A DNA stretch of 64,000 nucleotides from Clostridium_S neuense (GTDB taxonomy: Bacteria; Bacillota; Clostridia; Clostridiales; Clostridiaceae): positions 247,992 to 311,991 of the forward strand of contig NZ_JBJIAA010000003.1 in assembly GCF_045310695.1 (NCBI RefSeq), given 5' to 3'. The position numbers and the translations under genes were made by a program. Positions 62,426 through 64,000 of the stretch are shown here, one piece after another. The notes under the pieces were generated by a model, which did no database searches, was not told the DNA's origin, and saw only the letters and a list, made by a program, of their open reading frames with translations. Position 1 is the stretch's first letter; each line of letters starts with the position of its first letter.

Positions 62426-62523
62426 TTTTTTCTTTATAGTTCTTAAGCTTTATTTAAAGATATCTTAAATTAAAAGTTTTAAAATTATAAAAGTAATTTC
62501 AAATAATAAATGGAGGGAAGGTC

Positions 62524-63903
62524 ATGAAGTTGAGGTTATTTAAAAGAAAAATAGTAATTATTGCTTTTTTAGTGGTTGTTTTTGTATTAGCAGGAATATA
62601 TCCAATGATCCATAAAAAAAATGCAGATGTTGAGACTTCAAACACTTTGAAAATATATGCTGTAGGAACCGATAGTCGTGTTAGTAATGGGCTTCAAGAT
62701 ACTTTAGATGAATTTCAAAAAAAATATCCAAATATAAAAATTAAAAAGGTACTATTTGATGTTAATAATATTGAAAAATATGAAAAAACTTTGCTTAGTG
62801 ATACTTTAGCTGGAAAAGGACCAGATGTATTATATTTGACTTCAAGCGATGCAAAAAAACTTCAAAGATCTGGGATGCTTCAGGATTTAAAGACGCTTAT
62901 AGATAAAGATAAATCGTTTAATAAAGAAGACTATAACAATAAAATCATAAATGCAGGTATGTATAATGGCAAATTAACTTTGATGCCACTTGATTATTAT
63001 GTAAACCAATATGCAACTACCAAGGAGCTTTTAAATAGTAATCGTATAAACCTAAAGGCAGATTCCTCAGAAAAAGATTTTATAAAAGCTGTAGAGGCAG
63101 GTAATTTAAATGGAGGCAGAAAATTATTTGCAGCAGTTGGAGGAGCAGATCCGGTTGGTAATATGAATTTGAGTGATTTCCTGGCTGGCAGTGGATATCA
63201 ATTTATTGATTATGAAAATAAAAAGGTATATTTTGATAAACCTGAATTTAAGGAGTTAATAGAGGATTATAAAAAAATTTATAAGGCATCTGCAAAAAAA
63301 GCGGAAGGAGAAGGAAGTAGCGGGGAAGAAGGACTTCAAGCGTTAAAAAGCGGAGCAGCACTATTTTCAAATGATAGAATGGATAGCTTTAAGGATTTTT
63401 TATCATCAGAATCATTGATAAATGGAATAACAAAAGAAACATCATGTATTAATAATATGCCAATGCTAGAGGGAGGGGATAAGGTAGTTGGAATTGTTTC
63501 TGAAAGCATGGCAATCAATAAAAACTCAAAAAATAAAGAGGCAGCATATAACTTTATAAAATGTGCTTTGTCCACGGAGGTACAGTCTAAAGCTTGTAGG
63601 CAAACATCATATATACCTGTAAATAATAAGGTTGTTAAAGAATTTGAAGACGAATATAAAAGTGAGATCGGAAAAAGCTATGAGTACGACAAGAATGATA
63701 CAGTAGTTCAAAAGCCACTATCAAGCGATTTTCAAAATTATGTGAATAAAGTAACAAATAATGTTGAAAAAGGGACAATAATAGATGATTCAGTTAATAA
63801 TTTAATGATGGAATGCTTAACCCCTTATTTTCAAGACAAAACCTCCTATGAATCCGCCATAAACACCCTACAAAGCAAAGTGAAAATATATATAAATGAG
63901 TAA
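62524..63903 (+). CDS. Extracellular solute-binding protein, family 1, membrane-anchored
   Basis: A 459-residue binding protein. The N-terminus has Lys/Arg residues and a helix (residues 10-27, VIIAFLVVVFVLAGIYPMI) without a lipobox Cys, so it is either anchored by the uncleaved helix or cut by signal peptidase I, unlike most Gram-positive binding lipoproteins. The rest follows the SBP_bac_1 pattern: IYAVGTDSRVSNGLQDTLDEFQKKYPNIKIKKV, LAGKGPDVLYLTSSDAKKL, and AYNFIKCALSTEVQSK. Permease genes would be expected next, but the gene ends at a terminator. Ligand probably a sugar or oligosaccharide. Confidence 0.88.
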   Translation: MKLRLFKRKIVIIAFLVVVFVLAGIYPMIHKKNADVETSNTLKIYAVGTDSRVSNGLQDTLDEFQKKYPNIKIKKVLFDVNNIEKYEKTLLSDTLAGKGPDVLYLTSSDAKKLQRSGMLQDLKTLIDKDKSFNKEDYNNKIINAGMYNGKLTLMPLDYYVNQYATTKELLNSNRINLKADSSEKDFIKAVEAGNLNGGRKLFAAVGGADPVGNMNLSDFLAGSGYQFIDYENKKVYFDKPEFKELIEDYKKIYKASAKKAEGEGSSGEEGLQALKSGAALFSNDRMDSFKDFLSSESLINGITKETSCINNMPMLEGGDKVVGIVSESMAINKNSKNKEAAYNFIKCALSTEVQSKACRQTSYIPVNNKVVKEFEDEYKSEIGKSYEYDKNDTVVQKPLSSDFQNYVNKVTNNVEKGTIIDDSVNNLMMECLTPYFQDKTSYESAINTLQSKVKIYINE

Positions 63904-63944
63904 ACATATGGGGGTTTGGGCGGACAATGTCATCAACTTAAGAA

Positions 63945-63980
63945 AAAAATTTGGATTTTATAAAAATCCAAATTTTTTTT
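63945..63980 (+). terminator. Rho-independent terminator after solute-binding protein
   Basis: AAATTTGGATTTT / AAAATCCAAATTT, perfect stem with a four-base loop and a run of T; A runs on the other side make it usable in both directions. Confidence 0.9.
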
Positions 63981-64000
63981 ATTTTTAAATATATTTTTAT

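Overview
The window is AT-rich and looks like a chromosomal segment of a Clostridium sensu stricto (cluster I) bacterium. The grounds are heavy AGA/ATA codon use, strong GGAGG-type ribosome binding sites, frequent TTG/GTG starts, butanol-dehydrogenase-type alcohol dehydrogenases, RNase J, the long clostridial Prs form, a T-box leader and a c-di-GMP-I riboswitch. I cannot name the species. No rRNA, tRNA, CRISPR array, prophage or intact insertion sequence was seen.

Layout. 1-5.8 kb: a sugar-binding protein (cut by the window edge), a YesM-type sensor kinase and a YesN-type regulator in one coupled operon, then a sugar/H+ symporter whose codon use suggests transfer. 6-14 kb: a CPA1 antiporter, a surface protein with a low-complexity tail, a soluble chemoreceptor, a PAP2 phosphatase with a GreA factor, an azoreductase and a YhaM-type nuclease. 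14.3-21 kb: a MarR regulator behind two palindromes, a GNAT acetyltransferase, a heterodimeric ABC exporter, and an AbrB/ABC-2 operon. 21-32.3 kb: a KimA-like permease, an alcohol dehydrogenase behind a MerR/AdhR-type promoter, a chemoreceptor, an exported LRAT-like protein, a dehydrogenase under a T-box, a chemoreceptor under a c-di-GMP riboswitch, and a DUF4145-like protein. 32.3-42.8 kb: a histidine kinase fossil, a Cache-type chemoreceptor, prs, a Gfo/Idh/MocA oxidoreductase, RNase J, a GH32 beta-fructosidase behind a LacI-type palindrome, an aldo/keto reductase and a CmpB-like membrane protein. 42.8-64 kb: a TetR/ABC/FtsX-like export operon, two aminotransferases, a proline-type symporter, a MATE pump, class II aldolase, a GntR/ABC-2 operon with an unlisted 40-residue membrane protein, a cell-wall amidase, an OmpR-type two-component pair and a second solute-binding protein.

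Themes. The region is rich in sensing: four chemoreceptors, two two-component systems and several one-component regulators sit beside transporters. Two unrelated dehydrogenases are under very different controls, an aldehyde-type MerR promoter and a tRNA-sensing leader.

The least explained material is an interspersed repeat family. It has three large copies (48821-49377, 52524-53085, 62014-62425) and one fragment (32680-32720). The large copies are built from giant hairpins joined by a conserved spacer. Their arms carry compensatory changes between copies, and they lie against the 3' ends of genes. I do not recognise this family.
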